Source: Anticarsia gemmatalis
Lineage: Eukaryota > Arthropoda > Insecta > Lepidoptera > Erebidae
Reading direction: 5' to 3'
Assembly: GCF_050436995.1 (NCBI RefSeq)
Contig: NC_134775.1
Location: 1,589,124-1,653,123, forward strand
DNA length: 64,000 nucleotides
This document shows positions 37,047-47,909 of the stretch, one piece after another. The notes under the pieces are model-generated. The model was given only the letters and a program-made list of their open reading frames with translations. It ran no database searches and was not told the origin of the DNA. The position numbers and the translations under genes were made by a program. Each line of letters starts with the position of its first letter. The stretch's first letter is position 1.

Positions 37047-38324
37047 AACAAGGCCAAGCATATTACAAAACCGATCATTGGACTATTGTAAAAGCTATCA
37101 GTCTTGAACAGATTTATAAAGATTTACATTATATCTCTACAAACTATCAAAAACTTTGTAATTCGATTGGAATGCATCATATTCGCAAGAAATCTTTAGT
37201 ATAAAATTACATACAGAGTCTATACGCGATATAAGTATGGAAAAGTATCAGCAACTTGTACCATCTAAACGCTTTAGGCGTGGCCTTATAAATCCATTGG
37301 GTTCTATTATAAAAATTATAACCGGTAATCTAGACCATGATGATGCTTTACAATATGATAAACTTATTTCAAAACTAAATCACAATCAAATCATTATAAC
37401 TAAAAAGTTAACTCTGGTCTCTAGAATGTTTGACAGCTTTATAAATATCACAGAAACAGTTGAACAGAATACAGTTAATTTTCATAACAGATTGACTAAA
37501 ATTGAAGTACTAATTAAAGATTTAACTGTCCAACAAAATAATTGGAATTTTTTAACTTATGTAATTGGGTTATTCAATGTTTTTATGAATGGCTTTCGTA
37601 CAATATTTATTAGATTAAGTGAAATTGAAACTGCACTAGCACTAAGCAGGATATCCATTTTACATCAATCAATTGTAAACTCTTCAGAACTTTTATATCA
37701 TTTAAAATTAATATCTGAATCTGAGAGTCTAGTATATTATCCCAATGAATCAAACATGTTAAAGATAGAAGAGATTATAACTGTCAAAACTTTTATTAAA
37801 AATAATCAAATAACATTTATAATGGAGATCCCACTTACTGATAATGCTACTTATAATTATTATAAAATATATTCCTTACCAATATTCCATGAATCTGATA
37901 ATAAAACCCTTACTATCTCCCCAAAATACCCCTACCTATTGGCGAAAGAAAGTACATACTTACCAATCGTAATACCGTGCCGATCATTCTCTGCTGGCAG
38001 CCGCTTCCTGTGCACTGCAGAAAATCGAGTTCCTTACTATGAACTTACCTGTATTGAGCAGCTTATGAATTTTGAAGATGACCTTTCTCGCTGCAAGCAA
38101 CACCCAATCCAAATTGAAGAGGTCAGGGTCCAGCAAGTTTCCGTTGACAATTGGATTTTGTACAGTAGACTGAGGACTACGCTAACAAAACATTGCAACA
38201 ATGTGGTTAGCAAGCAGCTCGTATTTGGTAGTTACCTTATGACCATTGACGAATCCTGTGAATTGGAGATCCGTGGCATTCACATCCACCATCGCATCCT
38301 CGTAGAAACAGAAAGAGTGGAAAG
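36986..38324 (+). pseudogene. env: Errantivirus copy A env, frameshifted and 3'-truncated
   Basis: Envelope protein reading begins in the overlap with pol (36986, DHWTIVKAISLEQIY segment) and hits a stop at 37202-37204. The body continues in another frame from about 37200. It contains an RFRR furin-like site followed by a hydrophobic GLINPLGSI stretch (fusion-peptide-like) and a long coiled region, with Cys-containing segments further on. This is the F-protein-like architecture known for errantivirus envelopes. The C-terminus, with its transmembrane anchor, and the 3' LTR are missing because an R1-clade element joins at 38325. Confidence 0.8.
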
Positions 38325-38709
38325 TTTTTTTTTTTTTTTTTGCGTCAGGAAAATGCATTACTGCATGTCCCGCCCCAGGGAGGAAAGCGGGGGTCTGTCG
38401 GGCTCTCCCGCCGGCAAGGCGTTCCGGCTAACTTGGGCATACCGACTAAAAACCTGACGGTGTTCCTTCAACGGTCACCATAACGTGGCCAGGACGCGGT
38501 ACCTCCAATCGGATACTCCGCGTCCCAGCCGGTGACGGCCCGCTTTGGATGCGGGCCCTACTTCGAGTGGGGGCGGGTATGATGGTTGCCCCCCCTAACT
38601 TTCCACTTCACGGGGGTGCGCCAGGAACACACAGCGCACTCCCCACCTCTCGGACCTGTTCCCTGTTCAGGCGACGGAGCGTTCCGCCTCCGCCGCCCAC
38701 AGGTCCGCG

Positions 38710-39465
38710 TCACGGGGGCCGGAGATCATCCCGGCGCCTACGACGCCCAGTGCGTCTTGCGCGGGAAGGGAGGGGAGCGTTGATTTCCCGCTCCCGTTCC
38801 GCCGCCTCTATGAGGGAAATGACCTCTTCACAGAATGAGGCGACGGCCGACCACGCTGCCTCGCTCCCGACCATGGACAGAACCACAGCCGAGAGCGAGA
38901 GGTCGCTCCCGACCACCCCGGTCAATTGACGGCGCAGCGACGACCACGCCTGGCAGTGTGCCAGCGTATGCAGCGCCGTATCGGGGCAGTCACCACAATG
39001 ATGGCACCTGGGCGTCTGCTCACGGCCTATGCGACACAGGTACTTGCCGAAACAACCGTGTCCGGTCAAGACCTGCGTCAGCCGATATGTGAGCGCGCCG
39101 TGCCCTCTCTCCAGCCACTCCGTGACCGCCGGCCGCACGGCCTCGATGGTTATGAGGCCGGCGCTGGGGTCTTCTAGTCGCCGCTTCCACGCCGCCAGGA
39201 CATCTTGGCGGAGCTCTGCTCTCCGCGCCTCGATTTCTTGAGGCGCTGGCAGTGAGCCTCCGCCTCGGGCCTCCTCGCGCCATGTATAGAGTGACGCGAG
39301 GGCCCCCGCGTCCAAGTCCCACGGCGGCGTTCCGGCCAGTAGGCACGCCACTTCGAAGGAGATCGTGCGGTAGCCTCTCACGGCCCTAACGGCCATCACC
39401 CGCTGCGGACGTCGCAGCGCGGCGATGTTTTTGGCCGACAAGGCATTGGCCCAGATGGGAGAGCC

Positions 39466-39504
<39 letters not shown>

Positions 39505-41110
39505 CAACTCCCGCACTAAGAATTGCTCTTGTGTCGCGGGGACTTTTACAAACATACAAACAACGGACACAAAGCACAACCAGACCCGAAGCAATTATTT
39601 GTGGATCGCACAAATAATTGCTCCGTGTGGGAATCGAACCCACGACCTCCCGTTGCAGTGGTATCGGCGTGGCGACCTAAACCACTGCGCCAGGGAGGCA
39701 GTGTGCCATTGACCGCACAATCCCGGCGTACAGCCGTCGGCAGGTGTTGTTTGGCCCCCCGAGGTTTGGCAGCAGGCGAGATAGTGCGCCCGCCGCACCT
39801 ACGAGTTTGGGGACCAGCCGACTGAAATGGGCTGTGAAGTCCCATCGGCCGTCGAGAGTCAATCCGAGATACTTCATCGACGGTGCGATGCCGATGAAGT
39901 ATCTCGTGACTCCGCCTACTATTATGCTGGATCCTGGTGGGGGGCGGCGTCGGGGCTCATGGAAAAATAGGGCCTCCGACTTTTCTAGTGCCACCTCCAG
40001 ACCCAGCCGCCGGATGTGAGCGACGACTTGTGCGACCCCAGCTGTGGCCAGCACTTCCGCGTCGCGGTGCGTCTTCCCCCGGGCTGTTACCAACGTGTCG
40101 TCGGCATAGCAGAATATGCCGACGCCCGGCGGGAGCGCACCGCGCAGAACGAAATCGTAGCCTACGTTCCACAGGAGAGGGCCTAGAACCGACCCCTGTG
40201 GAACCCCACACGAGACTACTTTTCTTTCCCAACTGTTCTGACCCGGGTAGACGTTCGATCTTCCTTCTAGGTAAGCCCCGACAATGCGGCGGAGGTAGAG
40301 TGGCACTCTGTGATATTCCAGTGCCACCCGTATGCTGCTCCAGGGGAGGGTGTTGAAGGCGTTGGCGATGTCGAGTGACACCGCCAAGACGACCTCTCCC
40401 TGGGCTACTGCGTCTTCCGCCAGGGCCCTTACGCGTGCAATTGCGTCAATTGTTGAGCGCCCTTTGCGGAACCCGAATTGCTGGTCCGCTAGGTCCGGCC
40501 CAACACAACTTAGGTGTGCGACGAGGCGGTCTGAAAGGATGCGCTCAAAGAGCTTGCCCACCTCGTCCAGCAACACTATGGGCCGGTACGCAGACGGCGA
40601 GTCCGCGAGGCGCCCCTCCTTCTTCAGCAGGACGAGCTTCCCGGTCTTCCACGGTGCCGGGAACTCGCCCCTCTCGATGCACGCGTTGTAGAGCCCCAGT
40701 AGTCGGGGCTCGAGGGCCTCTCGAGCCAGGACCCACGCTCGGCCTGGAATGCCGTCGGGCCCTGGGGCGGTGTTCTTTGCCGCGAGGCGTTGCACCGCCA
40801 CCCTCAGGTCTACCCGGGTCACCGGGGGAATTTCCTCCTCCTCCTTTTCCGTCGTCGTCGTCGGCGTCTCGCCCGGCGGCGGTATGTGTGCCGCCCTGAG
40901 AGGAAACAGAGCGGACACCACGTTCTCGACCACCTGGGGCTGGAGACTTTGCGTAAGTGGGGGGGCCCAGGGGCGAAGTTTGCCCCTGACCCAGCGATAC
41001 GGGCGTCCCCATGGATCCGTATCCAGTGTCTCCAGAAGAGTGCCCCAGGCGGCGGTTTTGGCCCTGCAGATTTCTGTGGACAGGGCCTTCTTCGCCGCTC
41101 TGTACCTCCT
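38710..41110 (-). pseudogene. R1-clade ORF2: reverse transcriptase and C-terminal domain
   Basis: RT in 40933-39709: TAPGPDGIPGRAW, ERILSDRL, QQFGFRKGRSTIDAI, VSLDIANAFNTLPW, VPQGSVLGPLLWN and catalytic FCYADDTLV, then MKYLGLTLDG. A SINE (39470-39708) splits the post-RT region. The C-terminal part (39469-38710) has the R1-type end TYRLTQVLTGHGCFGKYL and a CHHCGDCPDTALHTLAHC zinc motif. It connects upstream to the endonuclease through a frameshift near 41100. Not functional as it stands. Confidence 0.88.
39470..39708 (-). mobile_element. SINE family A inserted in R1-clade ORF2
   Basis: On the minus strand: box A TGGCGCAGTGGTTTAGG, box B GGTTCGATTCC, the same body as 24719-24948, and a ~30-base A tail (T run at 39470-39498). 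It is about as close to the consensus as the plus copy, suggesting recent activity. Confidence 0.88.
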
Positions 41111-42092
41111 GTGACTCCGCGTCTAGGGGTCGGCGACGCCTCCTGCGGAGGCGTTGGTAGCGGTGGCGTGCCGTAGTACAATTCTTGCGCAACTGCGCGA
41201 TTTCCGCCGACCACCAATATACCCTCCGCCGTCCGGGACAGAACCGGACGCGGGGCATCGCTATATCGCAGACGCGGGTCATGTCTGCCCGGAGCCTGTC
41301 CGCTTCCGCCTCCACGTCGACGGGTCGATCTTCTGACGCCTGTGAAATCCAGGCGTCGACGATGGAGGCTTCGACTAGCGCCTCCTTGTCGAGGCGTTTC
41401 AGGGACCAGCGCGGTCCGACTTCGACCGGGGCATCCTGGTTAGTCAAGGCCCTCGAGGTAACCGGGGAGATGCTGAACCGTATGTATCTATGGTCAGATA
41501 AGGTCTCAACCCCCTCGAGGACTCTCCAGGACTGGACACGGGGCGCAAGTGCGGGGGTGGCAAATGTAAGGTCCACTATGGACCCACCCCGCTGGCGCAC
41601 GCACGTGTCCACGGCACCCCGGTTCAGGACAACGAGGCCCGTGGCCGCCAACCAATCTTCGACTTCCTCGCCCCGCGCGTCCGTAGAGGGGGAACCCCAA
41701 GCCGTGGATTTGGCATTGAAGTCCCCCAGGACCAAGGCGGGGCGAGACCTATCACGGCCGACCACGGTGCCGATCCGCGCGAGAAACGCCTCGAATTCGG
41801 CCAGGCTCCGGTTTGGCGAGAAATATATGCCGACGACGACTATGTCTCCCCACGTGACCGCCACATAACCATGGCCCCTCGCTGTGGGTACGAGGGGCGG
41901 AACTCCGACGGCGGCCGGGGAGACTACGGCTACTGAGCCGTCTATATCACCCGCCCAGTCATCCCTGGGCGGAACAAAATACGGCTCTGCCGCCACTGCC
42001 AATTTTATTGACCACTGTGCCAGGCTTTGGGAGAAAAGATCCTGGGCCCTGGCACAGTGGTTCAAGTTTGTTTGGAGGAGATGGAGAGCCAT
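41100..42092 (-). pseudogene. R1-clade ORF2: endonuclease domain
   Basis: Starts MALHLLQTNLNHCARAQDLF at the ATG that overlaps the ORF1 stop. Endonuclease blocks: AEPYFVP, VGIYFSPN, LVLGDFNAKSTAWGS, GGSIVDLTF, ETLSDHRYI. This is the R1/TRAS-style APE endonuclease that gives site-specific nicking. The frame is lost near 41100 in an Arg-rich stretch, so RT is out of frame. Confidence 0.88.
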
Positions 42093-44194
42093 TACTGTTG
42101 GGTCTCCATCTCCACCACGTCTACCGGCACTTCGGCGGCGTTGGAGGCCGCGGGCCGGGCTGATGACTGCGATGCGGTTTTAGCCTTCTTCGCAGTCCTC
42201 TTGCTCTTCTTTTTTTTGTTTTTCTTCGGGTTTTCTCCCTGGTTATTCCTCTTTGGTGGGGCACAGGCTTTGCTTCCCACCACGTGCGCCGCCGGCTTGC
42301 CTGCCGCGGCGCAGACGGCACAGTTTGGTGCTTCCGAGCACGACCGGGCAATGTGGCCCGGCTTGCCGCACCGGAAGCACGTGCCGCTTCGGTCGACTGA
42401 GGATGTGCACCGCGCACAGACATGGCCGCCTTCTAGGCAGCGGTAGCAACGACGCTCGCGAGGTGGGAGAAGGTCCACCCGCGCCGACGCCCAACCGATC
42501 AAGAGGCGGCGGCCATCAACAAGTTTTTTGGCCGCCGCAACTGGGCAGCAGGCCCAAATAGATCCGCCGCCGTGAGGGCCGAGACGGATTTGACCCAGCC
42601 GGACGGAGTCCACTGGGCACTCACCGACCCTAGAGAGGGCGGCTTTCACTTCCTCCGGGGAGGTAGAGTCGTCCAGGCCCGTGATACGTAGCTCGGCGGA
42701 TGTCGTGGGCCTGGACACGCGGACGATGTCTTCCCCTAGCACCTCGCGCAATTTAGAGGCGAAGGCGTCCGCCTTCTCGGCTCCGGACGCTCCTGGGAGC
42801 TCAAACATGCGAGCCCCCGTGGCAGCGACCTTAAAACGGACGTCATTGGGGCCTATGCCTAGGTCGGCCAGGCTAATTTTCGCCTTTGCGTCCCCAATGA
42901 CGTCTTTGTAGGTAGCGCCGTTCTTCGCTGCCTCCGGCTGCAGTGTAATGACAACTGCAGCCGATTTTGGAGTCCGGAGCTTTGCCGCCTTCTTCTTGGA
43001 CGCCTTCTTCTTGTCGTTTTTAGGCGCCTTTTCCTTGGGCGCCTTTGCCGCTTTTCCATTTTTCCCGACAAGCTGCCACTCGTTGGCAGTCGCCGGGATT
43101 GCTGAAGCCTCTTTGGCGGGCATGGCCGCCACCGCGCTGTATGACGGCTTGCCCTTTTGGCCCCCCTTTCCTTTTTTAGTCGAGGGGGTCGGTCGATTTG
43201 GCGCGGTAGCGGGTTCTGCTGCCGGCGCTGGTGGCGCTGTCGTCTTGCCCTTTCTGGCGGCAGGCGTTGGTGCCGCCGTTTTCGTCGCTCTAGTGGCGGG
43301 CACGGGAGGTGCCCCTGCCGCTTTCTTGTCCGCCGCTAGGGGCGGACGGATGCGGGGCTCCGGTGGAAGCCGGGCCTCTATGGCCCCAAAGCGGGCGTCC
43401 ACCATGAGGCGGAGGTCGGCGATGGCGGATTCCACGGATGGAGACGCCTGCCCAATTATAACGGGCTGGGCGCTGGTGGTGGTGGTGGGGATGTTCTCCA
43501 TCACAGCCTTCAGCGCCGCCATCTCTTTGCGTAGGTGGTCGACCTCCGCCTTTAGCCGGCTGTTCTGGGCCTGGAGGGTCAGGTTTTCCTCCGATGCGGA
43601 CCTTCGGCTCAACTCGGACGCCGCCAGCTTTATATTCCTGGCAGCGTCTTTGAGGGACTTGATAAACGTCCCTTTCAGGTTGCCGGACTTGTCGGCAACC
43701 TCCACTACTGCCTCCAGATTGGTCAAAATTGTGTCCGCCAATTGGACGGCGGATTTGTCTTCGGGGTCAGCCTCCGACCCCCGCTTGCTCGGCGCCTTCT
43801 TTTTCTTCCGCGCCCCATCCGACTCCTCGGACTCGGGGCGCGGTCGACGCTTGCGCCAAAGGCGTCCGCTCTCCGACGGATGACTCCCGTCGGATTGGAT
43901 GCTCATTTCGGAGCCAGTGCCGGAATCGACACTGGACTCCTGAGCAGCACAGGACCTCGTCCTCACACTGGGGCTCCCGAGGTGGATTGGGAGCCGCTCC
44001 AGCACCACGACGGGGGACAGGGACCCAGAACCCCCTCCTCCAACCGACGAAGGGCGCGCAATACTGGGCGTGCGCCGCCCCTCAACTGCAGCGCAGTCTG
44101 CACTGCCGGGCTTTTTGCCCCCGATCTCCTCACTATTGGGCTTCTCGCCCCTCCCACTGTTCTCTTCATTTTGTGTTTTAAGATTCAATTCCAT
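42092..44194 (-). CDS. R1-clade ORF1 (Gag-like, three zinc knuckles)
   Basis: 700 residues and intact. N-terminal third is low-complexity and Ser/Arg-rich, with a Lys cluster (ARKKKKAPSKR). A coiled coil follows near residues 205-240, then an Ala/Pro/Lys-rich centre. The folded C-terminal part ends in three CCHC-type knuckles: CYRCLEGGHVCARC, CFRCGKPGHIARSC and CAVCAAAGKPAAHVVGSKAC. The final tail is Lys-rich. Such proteins bind element RNA and, in SART1/TRAS, target telomeres. The stop overlaps the ORF2 start (TAATG). Confidence 0.9.
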   Translation of the reverse strand: MELNLKTQNEENSGRGEKPNSEEIGGKKPGSADCAAVEGRRTPSIARPSSVGGGGSGSLSPVVVLERLPIHLGSPSVRTRSCAAQESSVDSGTGSEMSIQSDGSHPSESGRLWRKRRPRPESEESDGARKKKKAPSKRGSEADPEDKSAVQLADTILTNLEAVVEVADKSGNLKGTFIKSLKDAARNIKLAASELSRRSASEENLTLQAQNSRLKAEVDHLRKEMAALKAVMENIPTTTTSAQPVIIGQASPSVESAIADLRLMVDARFGAIEARLPPEPRIRPPLAADKKAAGAPPVPATRATKTAAPTPAARKGKTTAPPAPAAEPATAPNRPTPSTKKGKGGQKGKPSYSAVAAMPAKEASAIPATANEWQLVGKNGKAAKAPKEKAPKNDKKKASKKKAAKLRTPKSAAVVITLQPEAAKNGATYKDVIGDAKAKISLADLGIGPNDVRFKVAATGARMFELPGASGAEKADAFASKLREVLGEDIVRVSRPTTSAELRITGLDDSTSPEEVKAALSRVGECPVDSVRLGQIRLGPHGGGSIWACCPVAAAKKLVDGRRLLIGWASARVDLLPPRERRCYRCLEGGHVCARCTSSVDRSGTCFRCGKPGHIARSCSEAPNCAVCAAAGKPAAHVVGSKACAPPKRNNQGENPKKNKKKKSKRTAKKAKTASQSSARPAASNAAEVPVDVVEMETQQ

Positions 44195-44900
44195 TAGAGT
44201 CCCACGAGTATGGGGGAAATAAACCGTCCACCCAGGCAGAGCCCCCTGTACCTGGGTAACCCTATTACACGGTGAGGTCGGGCAGGTATCACCGGATCTT
44301 ACAAGCTAAATTTTTTATTGAGGTTAAGTCCTCTTGGCCCGGCCAATTAAGGCAAGGCCCTCGGTCCCAGCAGTGGCCGCGAGACGTGACCACGACACCT
44401 CCGCTGGGATAACGAGTTTGAAGGCGGTGACCGAAGTCTGCCCTCCCGGAGACGATACCGAAACCGGGAGAGCCCGCCCTCCCACCGACGGATCACCCGT
44501 CCCTCCTCCGTCACCTGTGCCGTCTGCAAGCAGAGGGACACGCACAGTGATTTTTTATAGAGGTTTTCTTCCTCGCGACCGCTGTCTCCCCGACCTCCGA
44601 GAAGCAGCCCCCGATCCTGGCCCAAAAGTTGAGCCAGGCTTGCGGTTTGGGTCCGCCGAGAACAGTACTCAGCGGACACCCCACCCCGGGCAGGACATGA
44701 AAGTCCGCCCCCCCATGGTTTTTTATAGAGGTTTTCCTTCCTCTCTCGTGCAGTGGCGCTCGCGCACCACCACACGGTGTGAAGGGACCTGGTTCTGAGC
44801 CTGAAGGCCTCAGAATGAAACGGTCCCTTCGGGTCTGTCTTGGCTTCGCTAATGCTACTGAGCCCCCTCACCACGACAAGGTGCAGACCCACGAGGGGGA
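44195..44900 (-). promoter_or_regulatory. R1-clade 5' leader with repeated modules
   Basis: Three iterations of a module, on the plus strand TTTTTTATNGAGGTT followed by TTC/CTC (near 44311, 44552 and 44718), spaced about 240 and 167 bases. On the transcribed strand each reads AACCTCNATAAAAAA. The layout resembles the monomer repeats of some LINE promoters. The leader start abuts the nested copy and then CCTAA repeats. Confidence 0.55.
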
Positions 44901-44913
44901 GCCCAGGAAACCT

Positions 44914-45587
44914 TTTTTTTTTTTTTTTTTTTGCGTCAGGAAAATGCATTACTGCATGTCCCGCCCCAGGGAGGAAAGCGGGGGTCTGTCGGGCTCTCCC
45001 GCCGGCAAGGCGTTCCGGCTAACTTGGGCATACCGACTAAAAACCTGACGGTGTTCCTTCAACGGTCACCATAACGTGGCCAGGACGCGGTACCTCCAAT
45101 CGGATACTCCGCGTCCCAGCCGGTGACGGCCCGCTTTGGATGCGGGCCCTACTTCGAGTGGGGGCGGGCATGATGGTTGCCCCCCCCTAACTCTCCACTT
45201 CACGGGGGTGCGCCAGGAACACACAGCGCACTCCCCACCTCTCGGACCTGTTCCCTGTCCAGGCGACGGAGCGTTCCGCCTCCGCCGCCCACAGGTCCGC
45301 GTCACGGGGGCCGGAGATCGTCCCGGCGCCTACGACGCCCAGTGCGTCTTGCGCGGGAAGGGAGGGGAGCGTTGATTTCTCGCTCCCGTTCCGCCGCCTC
45401 TTTGAGGGAAATGACCTCTTCACAGAATGAGGCGACGGCCGACCACGCTGCCTCGCTCCCGACCATGGACAGAACCACAGCCGAGAGCGAGAGGTCGCTC
45501 CCGACCACCCCGGTCAATTGACGGCGCTGCGACGACCACGCCTGGCAGTGTGCCAGCGTATGCAGCGCCGTATCGGGGCAGTCTCCA
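44914..45587 (-). mobile_element. Nested 5'-truncated copy of the same R1-clade family
   Basis: 674 bases: the 3' end of ORF2 and 3' leader, ~97-98% identical by eye to 38325-38990, with a ~19-base poly(A) (T run 44914-44932). It has a 14-base target duplication, AGCCCAGGAAACCT (44900-44913 and 45588-45601). It inserted in the 5' leader of the larger copy, so it is the later event. Confidence 0.9.
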
Positions 45588-45598
45588 AGCCCAGGAAA

Positions 45599-45618
45599 CC
45601 TAACCTAACCTAACCTAA
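45599..45618. repeat. Interstitial telomeric repeat (CCTAA)4
   Basis: Four exact CCTAA units (TTAGG on the minus strand), the insect telomere sequence, at the 5' border of the R1-clade element. The next bases, CAGTTTCCTGCATTC, belong to errantivirus integrase. Confidence 0.9.
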
Positions 45619-45640
45619 CAGTTTCCTGCATTCTATCCCA

Positions 45641-47429
45641 AAATCAAAATCAAAATCAAAATCAAATCATTTATTCATATAGGTCAAATGTTGACACTTA
45701 TGATAGTCAATGATACAGAGAGTGAATTTACCGCCAGTTCGGAAGGTAGGGCCAATGAGAAGAGCTGGCAAGAAACTCCAGGCCACTCTTTTTAATCGCC
45801 AATTAATTTTAACAATCTTTCTATTAGGTATAAATTTTTGATGATGTAAGGAGCTGCTACCAACACTACCGAACACACATAGGTATAATATAAATAAATT
45901 AAATCAATATAAAGGTGCTAATAACATAACAAGTGTATTGGAAGCATGATGGGAGCATCTACCTAGATCATGATAGTATTGCAGTCATAAGAGGCATCTC
46001 AAGAGCATACTATGGCACAAGGAATTATATAGATTAATACTTATTTACTTAAAAAAAAAAAAATATTTGGCAAATTCACCACAACCAGGACGACCAGTCA
46101 CCCCAAGCAGCACCCGTTCACGAGTATGACGCATGGACCAGCCATCACCCCCTTCGCACATATTAGAGGGAAGGGGGTGACCCGGCACACGACGCCGCCG
46201 CAAGCAATGACATTTTAGTGAGCATGACGAACCTTGGCATGTGGGAGCCCACCATATCTATCAAGAAAAGAAAACGAGTGCCACTGAGGCTCGTGTGATA
46301 CCTCTCTGTTACAGAGTTAAAATACTACTGATTAATATTTATACAATGCAAAGATGAATATATACATATATAGATATTTAATCTTGATTTGTGTAGAACG
46401 CGCAACTAATCCCACGATTTCTTGTCCATTATAAAGTCGTCGATCTTATAATAACCCCTTTTAATAAGATGATCTTTAACAACTAATTTGAATTTTTGTT
46501 GGGGTAGATCCATAACACTGCTGGGAAGTTTGTTGTACAACCGAACACCAAGACCTGCAAATGAGTTGTGTACTTTTTGCAATCTATTGCAGGGACCTAC
46601 TAATTTATGCTTATTTCTGGTATTAATGTTATGCATGTCACTATTCTTAGTAAACGAATTTATGTTTTGTTTGACGAACATCAAATTCGCAAAAATATAC
46701 TGTGATGCCACCGTCAGTATACCTATTTTCCCAAATACCTCCCGCAGAGAGTCCCGCGCTCCTAAGCCGTAAATAGCGCGAATTGCTCTTTTTTGAATAA
46801 CGAAAATTGTGTCTATATCAGCAGCTCGGCCCCAAAGTAGAATACCGTAGGACAAAACGCTGTGAAAATAACCAAAGTAAACCAGTCTTGCCGCATCTAC
46901 ACCCGCAAACTGTCTTACTTTTCTTATCGCATAGGCTGCGGAGCTGAGCCTGCCCGCGAGCTTTGTTATTTGGGTGCCCCATTGAAGCTTATTATCTAAG
47001 TCTACACCTAGGAAGGTTGCGGAGTTGACCATGTCTAACACCTCACCATTTAGAACTACATTCGTACCTAGATTCCTAGCGTTGGGCATGGTAAACCTAA
47101 TGCATTTTGTTTTCTTAGAATTTAACAATAAATTGTTGGCTGTAAACCAATCGAGAACCTGTGTAAGAGCACCATTTACATCGTCAAAATCAGTTTTCTT
47201 ACGATCTACTTTAAATATAAGCGACGTATCATCAGCAAATAGTACGATATCACACAGATCCTGCACCTGATGTGGCAAATCATTAATATATACCAGAAAA
47301 AGAAAAGGACCAAGGATAGAGCCCTGCGGTACCCCTAAACTAACTGCAGATCCAGTGGATCTTGACCCATTGATATCTGTATACTGTACTCTCTCAGACA
47401 AGTAGGATGCAAGTAGGTCAAGTGCCTCA
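45641..47429 (-). mobile_element. Jockey/CR1-like non-LTR element, 5'-truncated
   Basis: About 1.8 kb inserted in the integrase of errantivirus copy B. Target duplication ATCCCA lies at 45635-45640 and 47430-47435. The 3' tail is (GATTTT)n on the minus strand (45641-45667). The ~740-base 3' leader contains a strong hairpin (TCACCCCCTTC ... GAAGGGGGTGA near 46146-46181). A related 3' end lies at 62755-62903. Confidence 0.85.
46406..47428 (-). pseudogene. Jockey/CR1-like RT, C-terminal half
   Basis: Begins mid-domain at ALDLLASYLSERVQYTD, then VPQGSILGPFLFLVYINDLP, catalytic VLFADDTSLI, LNSKKTKCI, FLGVDLDNKLQW and the post-RT region to IDDFIMDKKSWD. Intact from there to the stop, but it lacks the endonuclease and N-terminal RT. 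By chance it is in frame with the upstream virus integrase, giving an open frame to 47671 that encodes a chimera. Confidence 0.88.
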
Positions 47430-47909
47430 TCCCAATAATAATTTCTACGCAATCTAAGTAACGTTTCTTTTATACCACGGTGGCAAGACTTTCCTTCATG
47501 ATGTTTCAAAATTAATGCCTTCTGGTCTTTCTCATCGTCTATAAAAATAACCCTTTCCGTACATTCATAGAAATTAACTGTACCCTTTTTGAATAAATCG
47601 ATTAATATTGCTAAATAATTTACGATGTTCATCTTCCTCAAAGTAAATAAAGTACTTAAGTTTTGGTTCAATGTATTTCTTTAGAAAGTCCTTTACCAAT
47701 TCAAGATTATTTTTAGGAAGGAAAACTTCTAATATCTTTTGTTTTTCACGTGATAAATTGTTTACATGTATCTGATTTTTAAGCCATGAAAATATTAATA
47801 TTTGATTGGGCTTGGTGTCTATTGCTTCATGTAATATAGGTATTCCAGTTGATTCTAACTCTACGGCTGAATGAATAGTTCCGTCTGATTTACTGGATAC
47901 TGATCGCAT
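47430..47909 (-). pseudogene. pol: Errantivirus copy B integrase fragment
   Basis: Linker and zinc-binding start up to LLRLRRNYYWD, then the insertion. A small deletion near 47610, relative to copy A, shifts the frame once more (frame ends at 47574, resumes in 47671-47430). Lies in the -1 frame relative to RT/RNase H, as in copy A. Confidence 0.8.

Larger units (their letters stand above)
38325..45601 (-). mobile_element. R1-clade (SART/TRAS-like) non-LTR element, nearly full length
   Basis: Read on the minus strand: CCTAA/TTAGG junction, 5' leader (split by a nested copy at 44914-45587), ORF1 (44194-42092), ORF2 (42092-38710, interrupted), a ~370-base 3' leader and a 17-base poly(A) (38341-38325). 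GC content is far above that of the surrounding virus. ORF1 and ORF2 touch as TAATG, the arrangement described for SART1 of Bombyx. The 3' side abuts virus env and the 5' side virus integrase, with no shared target duplication seen. Confidence 0.85.

Noticed and set aside
37237..38341. Env ORF continuing into the poly-Phe and GC-rich tail
   Set aside because: The poly-Phe comes from the T run that is the poly(A) tail of the minus-strand R1-clade element; the viral gene ends at 38324.
42948..43883. 311-codon plus-strand ORF and many neighbours antisense to the R1-clade ORF1/ORF2
   Set aside because: Shadow frames of GC-rich coding sequence; no motifs, while the minus strand has zinc knuckles, endonuclease and RT.
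45599..45618. Nearby chromosome end
   Set aside because: Only four telomere units, embedded between an R1-clade element and provirus DNA, with 18 kb of ordinary repeats beyond.
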